Source: Diphasiastrum complanatum
Taxonomy: Eukaryota; Streptophyta; Lycopodiopsida; Lycopodiales; Lycopodiaceae
Assembly (NCBI GenBank): GCA_029204225.1
Contig: CM055092.1
Coordinates: forward strand, 68,146,810-68,210,809
DNA: 64,000 nucleotides
Reading direction: 5' to 3'
The notes under the pieces were generated by a model. That model saw only the letters and a list, made by a program, of their open reading frames with translations, was not told the DNA's origin and did not search any database. Both the position numbers and the translations under genes were made by a program. Below are positions 26,591 through 39,447 of the stretch, in pieces (the first letter of the stretch is position 1; the number at the start of each line of letters is the position of its first letter).

Positions 26591-26623
26591 GCATGGTAGC
26601 TTTATGATTCCAAGACTGCTCCT

Positions 26624-29575
26624 TTACCTCTCAAAGAGCCCTTTGTCCAGAGCTTTAGTGAAGATGTCAGCAACCATATCTTTCGTTCCTATGACGGTGA
26701 TCTGCATCATCTTCCTTTCAATCAGATCCCTGATCAAGTGATACTTGATCGCAATGTGCTTCGTTCTTGAGTGAAACACAGGATCTTTCCTCAAGTGTAT
26801 CGCAAAGGTGTTGTCCATCTGCAAGACCAATGGCTCATTCCTTGTTTCAACCAATTCGTCCAGAAATTGCCTTAGCCAAATTATTTCGTTGGCCATCTTC
26901 GCTGCTGCTACGTACTTTGCTTCGTAGGACAACTTGGCTACAATGGTCTGCTTCTTGTTGACCCCGATGCAATGGTGCATCCTCCTGACACACTTTTATA
27001 GTCGTCCTTGAGAGATGCCCAGCTAGCATCGTTGTAGGAAAGTATCCTGAGACCTGCACCACGACAATAACACAAGCCATAATCCCTCGTTAATTGAAGA
27101 TATTGCAAAATTTGTTTTGCATTCTTCCAATGTGTCGAGCATGGATTCATGCAAAATTGGCTCATCTTGAATACTGCATAAGCAATATCAGGACGTGTGT
27201 TGTCTGCACGGTACATCAGTGAACCTATCAGCCTCTTGTAGGGTGTGAGCTGCATCTGTTCTCTTTCTTCCTCAGTTTTGGACAGTCGTCATTTGTTAGC
27301 ACCATCCCTACGAGCATTGGATTGTTCGCTCCTTTGTAGTTCAGCATCTCAAAGTCCTCTAAGATCTTTTGGGTGTATCTAGACTGGTGAAGGTATAACT
27401 TGCCTCCCTCATAGTCTCTTTCAATTTATAAGCCTAGGTAACACCTGACTTCTCCCAGATCCACTATCTCGAAATGCTTCGAGATGTCTGTCTTTACTTC
27501 AGCAATTAGCTGCTCACTCCTGCAAAGTATTAGAGTGTCATCCACATAAACAGCCACTATGATGATCTGCCCATCTGTAACTCTGACATACACATTGGAA
27601 TCAGCCAACAGAGGCTTGATCCCCAGTGATTTCAGGGTCTTATCCTTCTTCTTGTACCATTTTCGGGCTGATTGCTTCAGACCGTAGATGCTTCTATGCA
27701 TTCTACATACATAGTCACGAAGTGAATTCAAGACAAATCCTGGGAGTTGATCCACGTAGACCTCTTCGTCTAATTTACCATGCAAGAAGGTTGACTTCTC
27801 GTCCACAATGTGGATCCTGAGATCATAAGCTACTGCATATTCAAACAACAGATGTAGGAATGAATGTTTGACGACAGGAGAGACGGTTTCAGAGTAGTCA
27901 ATAACGTAACTCTGAGAGAAATCCTTCGCTACCAGTCTTGCCTTGTATTTTGTCACACTCCTGTCTGGTCCATATTTGAGTTTGAAAACCCATTTGCATT
28001 TGACAGTCTTGCGCTTATGAGATAATGGCTCCAACATCCATACCTGGTTCTTTCTCATGGACTCTATCTCTTCGTTCATGGCTTGGATCCATTTGTCCTT
28101 TTCTGGACTTTCAATCGCCTCCTCGAATGTCTGTGGTTTGTCACTGAACTCACAAAATTTTTCTGATGTGGAAGTTGAGCTGTCTGGCGCAAATCTTGTT
28201 GGTGCTCTTTGTGGTCTTGTCGATCTTCTGGGAGATCCTCCCAAAACAGCTATGCAATTGCCCTTGTCTGCTCTGCTCAGTCCGGAACCATCTTGGTTTA
28301 CAGGAGCTGTGGCGGCAGGTTGCCTCTCGAATCTTTCTTCGTCTGATTCGTCACTCGAATGGTAGACGACTCAAAAATATTTGTTTTCGTGTTTGTCCTC
28401 TGCTCCCTGTAACGTTGACGGCAGGTCATAGTACTGTCTTTCCAGAACTTCATAGCTAACAGGGTTTGTGTTGGCCATTGTCCTGCTCTCGTCGAATTTG
28501 ACATCCCTCACAGTTTTCACAGTGTTCGTGTCTGGCATGTAGATTCTGTAGTATGACGAATTATTGTCATAACCTACCAGAAATCCTTGCTCCGCTTTCT
28601 CATCAAGCTTCTTGCGAAACTTATTAGGAATATGTGCATATACTGCACAGCCAAATATTCTGACGTGAGACAGGTTGGGTTTTCTACCCCACCATAGCTC
28701 ATGTGGTGTCATGTGAGGAACACCAGATTTACCTGTCCTGTTCTGGATGTATGCGGCTGTAGCTACTGCTTCAGCCCACAGTGCCCTTGGAGCCTTCGAG
28801 TATGCCATCATGCATCTGGCTGCTTCCATCAGGGTCCTGTTCTTTCGTTCAGCAACACCATTGTGCTGAGGTGTGTAGGCTGCAGTTCTTCTATGAATGA
28901 TGCCACGATCATTGCAGAAGTTAGTGAAGTGATTCGAGATATATTTGCCACCTCGATCTGTTCTGATCTGCTTCACCTTGCTGCATGTGCATCTCTCAGT
29001 CCAATTCACATATTTTGTAAATTTATCGAGTGCTTCATATTTGTTCTGAATAAAATACACTCTGGAAAACTTGCTATAATCATCAATGAACGTTATATAA
29101 TATTTTGAACCTCCTACTGAGATCACGTTGAATGGACCGCAGATGTCAGAGTGCACCAGCTCCAGAATCTTTGTCGTTCTGTAGGAGTCTTTGACGAATG
29201 GTGTGCATGACATCTTGCCTTTCAAACATGCATCACAGGTGGTCGAACTGGTTGCATTCGAGATGCTGACCCCTGTTATTGCTCCATGATGACTTGTCTG
29301 GTAGAGTGCCATTGAGTTCATGTGGCAGAGTCTTCTGTGCCATAGAGTGTCTAGCGCGTCGTCATGGGTCTGATGCATTTGATCTTCAGGTAGGTGCACC
29401 TTTAGATAATATAGGTTGCCCTTCCTTATGCCTTGAGCAATGAGAGTGCTGGTGCTGGCATCAATCACGTTGCATGCTTCGTTAGAAAATGTCACGCGCA
29501 TCCCTGCATCTGCTATTCTTGCTACAGAGAGCAAGTCTTGTTGCAGAGTTGGCACGAACAGATCCTATAATTTTG
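26624..29575 (-). pseudogene. Copia polyprotein (integrase-RT-RNase H), lightly broken
   Basis: Long frames give a nearly whole Copia pol. The frame at 29555-28371 has GAG-pre-integrase (LWHRRLCHMNS, CDACLKGKM) and the integrase core (LVHSDICGPF, TDRGGKYIS, YTPQHNGVAERKNRTL). The frame at 28244-27426 is RT, with KWVFKLKYGPD, AVYVDDTLIL and DLGEVRCYLGL; the YVDD site is intact. RNase H is at 27255-26624, with RPDIAYAV, a changed SYEAKYVAAA motif and VADIFTKAL at the end. Three or four frameshifts separate the frames. Protease, gag and LTRs are missing on the upstream side, where telomere-like DNA begins. It resembles the Copia element at 55.3-58.1 kb and is probably the same lineage. Confidence 0.92.
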
Positions 29576-29691
29576 TATTGATCAGATTCAAATTCTACCT
29601 TATGACCTATATCTGTAATTCTACTTACTGTTAACAGATAGCCCCGACTAGAGTCACATTCGATCCTTTTAAACTGCGGCGGCCTCTCCAT
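29576..29691 (-). pseudogene. Second Copia fragment joined to the first
   Basis: The minus strand reads YLLTVSRITDIGHKVEFESD, the segment equivalent to LLSVARIADAGMRVTFSN of the adjacent element, so the same part of Copia occurs twice in tandem. A different Copia copy was joined here, by nested insertion or recombination. Coding similarity ends near 29691. Confidence 0.6.
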
Positions 29692-29929
29692 CTCTTCTAT
29701 GACAGCTATCTACGTTCGGCTGATTTTCTACTATTTGCAGAGACATATGAGTCTTCCACACACCCACTTTCGCACATTTCTGATTTTCAGTGGAGTTTTG
29801 CTCCACGACCTATGCTGGAAGGCAGGATACTTTGGGCCTTTGGTGGAGTTGCATGTTGTACAGGTCGGTGTATAATCCTTCTATTCGGTTGGTGTCTCAG
29901 GATACTTATACCGTAAACCTTCGATCATT

Positions 29930-31790
<1,861 letters not shown>

Positions 31791-31793
31791 AGC

Positions 31794-31933
<140 letters not shown>

Positions 31934-32052
31934 CTTCTATGGGGGAGGGGAGAATCTTTTATAGGCCGATGTACATGAAATGTACATATATATATAAGGA
32001 GTATGCACCCTCCCCATACAAAAAAAAACTTACAATTACAAAGTGTGTCAAA

Positions 32053-32104
32053 AGAGGATGTATGGGTGCACACCCCATACATCCTCTCACCTCATGCATA
32101 TGCA
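32053..32104. repeat. Perfect 14-bp inverted repeat plus 12-bp palindrome
   Basis: AGAGGATGTATGGG (32053-32066) pairs perfectly with CCCATACATCCTCT (32074-32087) across a 7-base loop. It is followed by the palindrome ATGCATATGCAT (about 32093-32104). It lies in non-coding DNA beside the small hairpin element. Confidence 0.85.
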
Positions 32105-32160
32105 TGGGGTGGTGTACACACAAATTGTTGTATATATCATGATATATATGTTAAAGGCGG

Positions 32161-32320
32161 GTGGGAGATGTCCACCCGCTGTGATGGGTGGAGCCTCCCA
32201 TATTAAAAATAAATAAATAAATAAAAAGAAAAGAAAAAACGAATTTTTTTGAGAAATTTTTTTTGTTTTTTTTTTCTTTTTTCCGCGAGGCTCCACCCGC
32301 CACGGTGGGTGCAGCTGCCG
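32161..32320. mobile_element. Small foldback/MITE-like element
   Basis: The left end TCCACCCGCTGTGATGGGTG (followed by GAGCCTCCC) is the inverse of the right end GAGGCTCCACCCGCCACGGT (followed by GGGTG). The AT-rich middle is non-coding. Each end is also a small hairpin on its own (CCACCC/GGGTGG). One more copy of the end motif occurs at 26470-26506. No clear target duplication seen. Confidence 0.6.
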
Positions 32321-32784
32321 AATCCCAAAAATAGTCCAAAGTTTTGAAAAAAAAATTAATTGATCCTATGTTTAAAGTGATTTTGTAGAAAAACAATGAT
32401 GTATTGAATATTGCAGTGTTGATGTATTCAACAAAACAACAATAAGAGATTTATGAGCTACAAATAACTACAGAGAAGCATACATTCTGACATGATACTA
32501 AACGCAATAAAAGATAGATTGGTTCAGTAAGTAGCATGTACAAATCAGATGATAAGAGCACAAAACAATAATGGATGAAACCTTGTACTCTAAGTTATCT
32601 CTGAGTGATTGAAAGACTCTGTCTGATACACAACCGCTAACAGTCGCATTTCATAATAGTCGTAATGTGTTGGCATCCATCCAGTTAGGACTTCCCAAAA
32701 ATTTACTTGCAAATCAGTTAGGACAAGTTTGTAGCTTCAAATCAAGTGGAACAATAATTGTCTTTCTTCGACATGTCGACTCCT

Positions 32785-34140
32785 TGTTGGGGGTATTCCC
32801 GACAAATTGTAAATAAATAATATTGCCCAATAAAATGTGTTGTGAGGGCATGGCATCCTGCGCGTATAAGCCCATGGCCCAATGAGCACGCAAGTTAAGT
32901 TGTAAATAAAATAATAGACTTGGGCCCCTTTGTAATTAAAATAAAACTTGAGGCCCACAGTCAATTTTAAATTTAGAGTTTACTTTTTAGAGTTGGGTCC
33001 AATTTTGGACTCACATGAATCTTGTGATTTCCAATGTACTTTTTGTGGACCCTTGGATCAAGTTGGGTCCAAGATGAATGGATAGGATCAATGTAAATAT
33101 TAGCCAATAGGATTTTGGGACGGGGTTTGACATTTTGCAAGTAAATCATCTACAAGTTTTGTGAGTTTAGTGTTTTTAAATTTCGTCGAATTGATAGCAC
33201 ATGGCATGCTAAATTGTTTTTAGGTTTTCGAAATTTATTCTACTCCATTTTTGGGGGTAAAATCTATTTGTATACTTCATTCTCATGTTGTTTATTTTCT
33301 TACTAGCTAAAAGATATGTTTGCAAATCATGTTGCCTACAAATTGTACATAGTATGCTATATCATTGAAAACGGAGAAAATTCAACCACTTTAATTTTAC
33401 ATTTATCAAGCTAAACATTTGTCTACTGCCAAGGATTGATGTACGAACATACATTAAAAGACATGATGGTATGTGGCCAAGCCTATGATAGGTATCATAA
33501 AATCAACGTTGGTAAAAAAAAAACATTTTTATTGTATGTTTTAGATGGAGGCTATAACTTAACTATTAAGCTTATGTTGAGATGATGAAATAATAAAATA
33601 TATTTATTTTTTATCAAATTTGATTAAAGCAATGTATGCTACATAAAAAATGGAACATTTTTGCCTTTTGAATCATTTCAATCCGAGCAATATTAAGAAA
33701 GTTATCGCCCTTCAAAGTTTTTTAGGCTAATTTTTTTTTCTTGGAGCTTGAAAGGGGTAGCACGCCGGCATGCTACCCCTTTTAGGTTCCAAGGGAAAAA
33801 TGTTTTCTAGTCTAAAAAATATTGAACTGTCATAACTTTCTTACTATTGCTCGGATTGAGATGGTCCAAAAAGCAAAAGTGCTCCATTTTTTAAGTAGAA
33901 TCCATTGGTATAATCAAAGTTAGTTTTTATCTAATGTAAAACAAGTATATATAAATCCTTTATATCTGATAACATACCATGTGCCATGAAATTTTAGAAA
34001 ATCATTTGTAAATAAAACTCGCAAAGAATTTACTCGCAGATTGTCAAAACCCTTTTGGGGCAAGGGCCTTCCCCATTTATCAAAAGGCACCATTTGAATT
34101 CTATTTCCATGCTTAATGAGAAGGAATAAACTCTACCACA
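32785..34140 (+). repeat. R1-related LTR, split by a foldback insertion
   Basis: Starts TGTTGGGGGTATT, like the R1 3' LTR. It shares the block TCCTGCGCGTATAAGCCCAT followed by GGCCCAATGAGCAC and the block CAAGGGCCTTCCCC followed by an AAAAGGCACCATTTG word. The foldback element at 33122-34052 sits between these blocks. Beyond about 34140 the R1 CT tracts are absent. No internal region or partner LTR is recognised, so it is a solo or truncated LTR. Confidence 0.7.
33122..34052. mobile_element. 931-bp foldback element with 9-bp target duplication (MULE-type MITE)
   Basis: The left end GGGGTTTGACATTTTGCAAG is the inverse of the right end, which finishes GCAGATTGTCAAAACCC. Similarity between arms continues inward almost to the middle; for example TCAATCCGAGCAATATTAAG near 33680 against the inverse of CTATTGCTCGGATTGAGATG near 33846. 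The centre at about 33753-33787 is a strong hairpin (AAAGGGGTAGCA and TGCTACCCCTTT around an 8-base loop). Flanks are TTTTGGGAC (33113-33121) and TTTTGGGGC (34053-34061), a 9-bp duplication with one mismatch. Nine-base duplications are typical of Mutator-like transposons (established knowledge). No coding capacity. Confidence 0.8.
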
Positions 34141-34429
34141 TTTTCGAGAGAAGCATCTCATTTGCTACTCACTACTTGCTAATGCTTTTGATTGTGTTTT
34201 CCATTGATTTCTATTTAATGTTTATTGATTGTCTTAGTTAGTGTTTCTCCATTAGCAAGCATAAGGAGCATTTGAGCTAACCTCCACTCTCACTCTCCAT
34301 CTCTGGTATTGAATATTGTTTGAACTTTTTGATTCATTCATAATCACTAATTTTGTTATTTATTCATTTCAACTTTTTGGTGATTTGCTTATTATATACT
34401 GTTGTGAATACTATGAGTGTCCTAATTTC

Positions 34430-36419
34430 TACTGACATTTTCACAAACATTATGTTTGCAATGCATATCAGCATTGGTTGTTGAAGACCATTTGGCCGAT
34501 GAGATTTCAATTGGAAACTCACTAGGCTCTATCTTGACTTCTAAATCTATGAAATCCATGTTAAATAATAACAAAATGAAATAAATTAAGGCTTCAGTTA
34601 CTGATAGCATTATGGATGAAGTTGGAAATATATTAGACACTACATTGCTTCAGGGGACATGTGACTTTTCTAGCATCAGTAGGGAAGCATATGCAACAAT
34701 GTTTAAGATGATAAAGGAGGCATTTGCACAGGTAAATATTAAAAAGTTTCCAACCCCACGACCATTTTATATTTAAAAAAAAAAAGACATGTTAAACCAT
34801 GGTGTGCAGACAATAGTTGGTAATCCATCTCATATCAATGAAGTGTATTGCTGGAAAGGAGAAAGTCTAGCATATAACAATTCCAACAATTTATTTATTG
34901 ACATTAATCAGTTATTAACATTCATCATAGATTTTTACGGTATTACAAATGAGAATGTCAATAATAAATTGATAGTTTTTCTCAAGTTAGATGAGTCTAA
35001 AATTATAAAAGGACAAAAAATGGAAAGACTCAAACTCACAATCATGAATGGAGCACTTTCAAATTCAGAGGACTCAGAAGGCCTCAATTTCAGTGTTCAA
35101 TCAGAAAATGATATCTGGTGGTTGGCAGCATTTCAGGTATAGCAGTTCCTTCGCATAATAAATAGGGATAATCATTTGAATATGGATTTTATATCTAAAA
35201 TCTTCTCTGTGTTAATATTATGAGGCTAATCACGTTTTTGTATTCTCTTATAGGTGCGGAAGAAGACCATAACATTCTCTCATGGATATTTAATAGAACA
35301 TCATATCCTGCCACCATAAAAAAATCACACGGAGGGAGTTCCACTCAATATTCCTGGAATTGGCACTTTCAACATTGAATGGCATTTAGCAAGAGATCTG
35401 AAGACATTAAAATGTATGTTCAATGTATCTCATGGCGCCAACTCTAAACACCTTTGTTTGTACTACATGAAAACAGCAAAAGACATGACAAGGAGTACAG
35501 GAATATCAAAAGATCAAGAAAATCCTAATTGGAAACCTGTACTACCGATTACTCTACGAAATGTTCATATCTGTACATTGCATGCGGAGGTGCATATTAT
35601 AGAAAAAATAATATATCTTCACATCTTGTTTGCATGGAATTCTGAGCCAGAGGCCTCTGCAAAGGAAGCTATTTCCATATTAGAGGATGTGTTGTCCAAA
35701 GCAGGCTTACATAAAGGCCACATTAAAATAAAAAAAGATGACAAGTTATTAGGTAAAACAGGAAATATTCCATGCAAGTTGAGCATTGGAGGATCTAAAG
35801 CTCGAAGATTTTTATCAAATTATTTTGGCAAACAATCTAAGGTTCAATACACGGTTTGGAAAGAAATTATTGCAGCAACTCAAGATTTTGAAGAAGAAGG
35901 TTCTACTCGTATACACAAAGTAGAAGTTTGAAAAAAAGTTAGACAACATGGTGAAATACTTGAGAAAAGATAAATTTTCAAATACTGATGTTCAAATGAT
36001 ACAGAAAACAACCAATGAATTTGTGGATGCAGTTCAGAGTGCATGGGGTGTTGATCATATAACACATTATATGGTAAGATTTTGATTTTACACAACCATA
36101 GACAAATATGTGCAATTAAATTAGATACTTTTGGTACTGATTTAGATTGTGTTTTTATGACATGCAGCACATATTACGACATCATTTGACATTCTTTGCA
36201 AGAAATAGTGGAAGTTTTAGCATATGGTCATCGCAAGGAATGGAAAGAGCGGCATTTCATAAAAGTACACAACATGGCGGGACTAGCACAAAAAACAGCT
36301 ATATACTACAACTTTTCCAATGGTTTTACAGAAGAATCCAAATTCTTCATAATACAAAATCGACGGATTATAAAAAATTTCAAAAAGCATGCAAATCTAT
36401 ACAAGCCAGTAGGCTATAG
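34430..36419 (+). pseudogene. Transposon-type protein of unrecognised family, four exons
   Basis: Exons inferred from coding continuity and GT..AG borders: about 34430-34731, 34787-35136, 35254-36073, 36168-36419. Key features in order: TDSIMDEVGNILDTTLLQGT; VYCWKGESLAYN; an EWHLARDLKTLKCMF block with HLCLYYM after it; VHICTLHAEVHIIEKIIYLH; and in the last exon HHLTFFARNSG, WSSQGMERAAFHKSTQHGG and QLFQWFYRR. From memory, the layout (a Cys motif after a DLK segment, then an LH..RI-like helix, then an H..QG.E..N-like block) resembles proteins of unclassified eukaryotic transposons; this is low-confidence recall. At least two in-frame stops (exons 1 and 3) and a frameshift near 35925 show decay. 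It converges on the next gene, with about 120 bases between coding ends. Confidence 0.55.
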
Positions 36420-36536
36420 ACACACAATATAATTTTGTATATTAAATAAAAATATTTACAAAGTACAATTCAGCAGTATCTAATCTGCTTCCGATATTTT
36501 TCCAAATGAAAGTTGCAACTTAGAATAATGCAACAA

Positions 36537-37782
36537 TTATTTTCTTTCGTATGGATCCAATAGCTCATAGTTTTCATGCTTACTAAGATCAACGTAAGCA
36601 GTATACACTGCAAAATGAGATGATCTGAACATGGAATTCACTGGTCCATATCCTAAAATTTTAACCGCAATAGTTTTCTTTACAAAAATTATTTTATGCA
36701 CTTTATTAAAATTATATCCTCCAAGAAAATGAGACAGTGCCTTGATTGCCATAATCATAGTTTCACCATGTTGATGAAACTTTGAATGGGCAACACTTAT
36801 TTCGTTATTCTTGAAAGACTTTACATAGTGCCCGAGTGCATGATCTCTTGAAAATTCTCCCGCAAAAGATCTTTGCCCTCCTCAACGAATTGCAAAATCA
36901 TCAAGGAAAATTGTTTCCTGAAATGATAAAAAACAAAGTAAGCTCCAGTATATAATCTGACATAAAAAATCTACTAATACTTGATAAGAGACAAAACTTA
37001 CGCATTCGACTTTGTCTTCTCTGATTACTGTCTCACCATCAATATTATGTCCACCTTTCGATGTCAATATTGTTGGTGAATAGACAATTGGCTGTGGAAA
37101 TCCAAATTGACTTTGGATTCTAAGAAACTCCTCCTCAGAAGGCAGATCATCTTCTTTGTTGCGCATTTCCTCCACAGCCATTTTCAAGCAATCTTTCCCT
37201 GAATAAAATTTATCGTTATGTACATCGTCAACACTAGGGAGAAGATCATTAGCATCAAATCAATAATATCCAGAAATTCATCAAGCTCTTTGCTCAAAAT
37301 GCAAAGAGTCTCAGCTTCAGTGAAGTCAAAAAGATCCAATATTGTCAAAAAGGAATTATTATCTATATTATAAGTAGGCAAAGTGATCAAACATTTATCA
37401 GAAGGAGAAAGGGTGGTGGGTGTTCTAGGGCCTATAAAGGTAGAGCTATTTTGAGCAGGATCAAAATCAGAACAATCATCTAAATTAATACTCGTATCAA
37501 TAAAAAAAGGGTTTCTTTATCTACAATCTTTGACTTTTCAGACTTTGTACCACTAGAAGAAGTTGCTTTAGAAGTGGAGGACACAGAGTCCGAATCGTCA
37601 AAAATATTTAACAAAAGAAAAAAAAACAAAAGCAGATTGAAAATCAACAAATCTACATTTTTATTATGAATTGGGCACTCATCTACAGACTTGAAATCAT
37701 TATGTAACTTGGTAGACATTTTGTCAATCTTAGCTTTATAGATATGCTTGTCGAGTGCCACCAAGTCCTGATAATGAATCAT
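36537..37782 (-). pseudogene. Two-exon hypothetical protein, convergent with the gene to the left
   Basis: Minus-strand exon 1 runs from ATG 37782 to 37002 (ends GAATGC|GTAAG) and exon 2 from 36917 (CAG|GAAACAATT) to 36537. The N-terminal part is polar with an acidic Ser-rich stretch (DDSDSVSSTSKATSSSGTKS). The middle holds ETLCILSKELDEFLDIID and LPSEEEFLRIQSQFGFPQP. Exon 2 is the best conserved: FAGEFSRDHALGHYVKSFKN, VAHSKFHQHGETMIMAIKAL, VKILGYGPVNSMF and a tail ending YELLDPYERK. Frameshifts near 37503 and 37240 and a TGA at 36882-36884 break it. No family recognised. It is transcribed away from the duplicated G-box promoter it shares with the H3-protease gene, and an extra upstream exon is possible up to about 38020. 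Confidence 0.5.
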
Positions 37783-37947
37783 GTCTTATTCTGAGACCTG
37801 AATAATGGAGTACTGAACAGGGACTTACATCTGAGATATATCTCAGAAAATGCCTCCACACCAGGGCCCTCAGTTATAGAAGGTAGAATAAAAAGAAAAG
37901 GAGAAAAAAGAGATTTGAAATAGTCCAACCTATCAGTAATACCAAAT

Positions 37948-38544
37948 TCATTAAAAAAAAAAAACCAAACTGGATTCAAAATTAGACATTTTAAACAAAA
38001 ATAACAGAACTGAAGTTTCAAATATCGCTCTCAGGCGCAAACACCAGGTCTGACAAGCAAGTCCAGGCAACGTGCGCTCGAAAGAGATAATGGAAGCTGG
38101 AGTATTGGATCCGAGCGCAAGAACAATGAGCAGGAAAGAAAAGAGATACGAAACGCACTTGAATGCGATACCGGAGGATGCAGTATCGAATCCAGACGCA
38201 TAATAGTCAACGAGATGTAATGAGAGCAAGCGGCGCGCTTGAAATCAATATCCGGCAAACCAATCATAAATTTGTGTGAAAATCTGAGCCAAAAAATACC
38301 TATTTATATTAAAATTTTCGCAAGTGTGGAGAAGTGGCGAAGAAACATGTGTCGACATGTGATTGGCCCAAATAAATGCATCGTATCTTGAATGATTGAT
38401 CTAACATCTGTCACGTGCGAGAATGACACGCATCGTCAAGGGATTCGCGCACGTGTCACAGCCCACGTGTCCTTATAATTTGGTCATCATTGTCAGTACG
38501 GACATTCCACGTGGACTAATCATCAAACGACACGTGTCCCAAAA
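37948..38544. repeat. Tandem promoter repeat, unit A
   Basis: Head-to-tail duplicate of 38545-39110. Both units start with CATTAAAAAAAAAA-AAACTGGATTCAAAATTAG and share the GCGC-rich leader, a minus-strand TATA box and five G-boxes. Confidence 0.85.
38301..38536 (-). promoter_or_regulatory. G-box-rich promoter, unit A
   Basis: Five CACGTG motifs at 38412, 38450, 38464, 38508 and 38531, and a minus-strand TATA box (TATAAATA) at 38308-38301, facing the minus-strand gene. CACGTG is the plant G-box, bound by bZIP and bHLH factors (established knowledge). Confidence 0.65.
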
Positions 38545-39110
38545 ATTCATTAAAAAAAAAACAAACTGGATTCAAAATTAGACATTTTAAACAATGATAT
38601 CACTCTCAGGCGCAAACCCCTGGACCGACAACCACGTCCAATCAACGAGCGCTTTGAAGTTGGAGTATTGGATCCGAGCGCAAAAACAACGACCAGAAAA
38701 GAAAAGGTATGCAAGACGCACTTGAATGCGATACCATACGATGCAGTATCGGATCCAGGCGCATAATAGCCAACGAGTTGTAATGAGAGCAAGCGGCGCG
38801 CTTGAAATTGATATCCGGCAAAGCAATCGTGAATTTGCGTGAGAATCCGTGCCAAAAAGATCTATTTATAAAAATTATTTCGCATGCGTGGAAAAGTAGC
38901 GAAGGAACACATGTTGACTTTTGATTGGCAAAATAAATGCGCCGTACCTAAAAGGATAGATCTGACATCTGTCTCGTCTGAAAATGACACGCGTCGATCA
39001 GGGATTCGCGCACGTGTCTCAGCCCACGTGGCCTCATAATTGGTATATCATAATCAGTATGGACATTCCACGTGGTCTAATCATCTGACAACACGTGTCT
39101 CGGCCATCTT
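38545..39110. repeat. Tandem promoter repeat, unit B
   Basis: Second copy of the unit above, ending near ACACGTGTCTCGG. The rightmost part of the locus (39185-39385) also has CTCAAGCGCGCTC-like and GATATCG words in the opposite orientation, so the divergent leaders resemble each other as an imperfect inverted repeat. Confidence 0.85.
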
Positions 39111-39140
39111 TTCACACGTGCAAAAATTTCGTATATATAA
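38863..39140 (+). promoter_or_regulatory. Bidirectional G-box promoter, unit B
   Basis: Five CACGTG motifs at 39011, 39025, 39069, 39092 and 39115. A plus-strand TATA box TATATATAA lies at 39132-39140, about 310 bases before the H3-protease ATG. A minus-strand TATA box (TATAAATA, 38870-38863) repeats the one in unit A. Confidence 0.7.
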
Positions 39141-39447
39141 GCCCTCAAAATTTTCATTTTTTTTCACAAAATTCTCGCTTTTAGCTCCCGATATCGCTCT
39201 CAAGCGCGCTCTTTCATCCTTCAGGCTTCCGCTCTCTCATAGTGCGCTTGAGTCCGATACCGCCTGCTGTGCGATATCGCTTTTGAGCGCACATCTCTTT
39301 TCTGCGTATAATCTCTGTAGATCTTGTGCTCGAAACCGATATTCAGTGCTGGTATCGATCTCAAGCTCCCTTTCGTCGCAAATTTTTTCGTTTTGATCCA
39401 CTTTTGTTTATTTCAAACTTCTTTTTGTTAATTTTTTTCTTCCGAGA

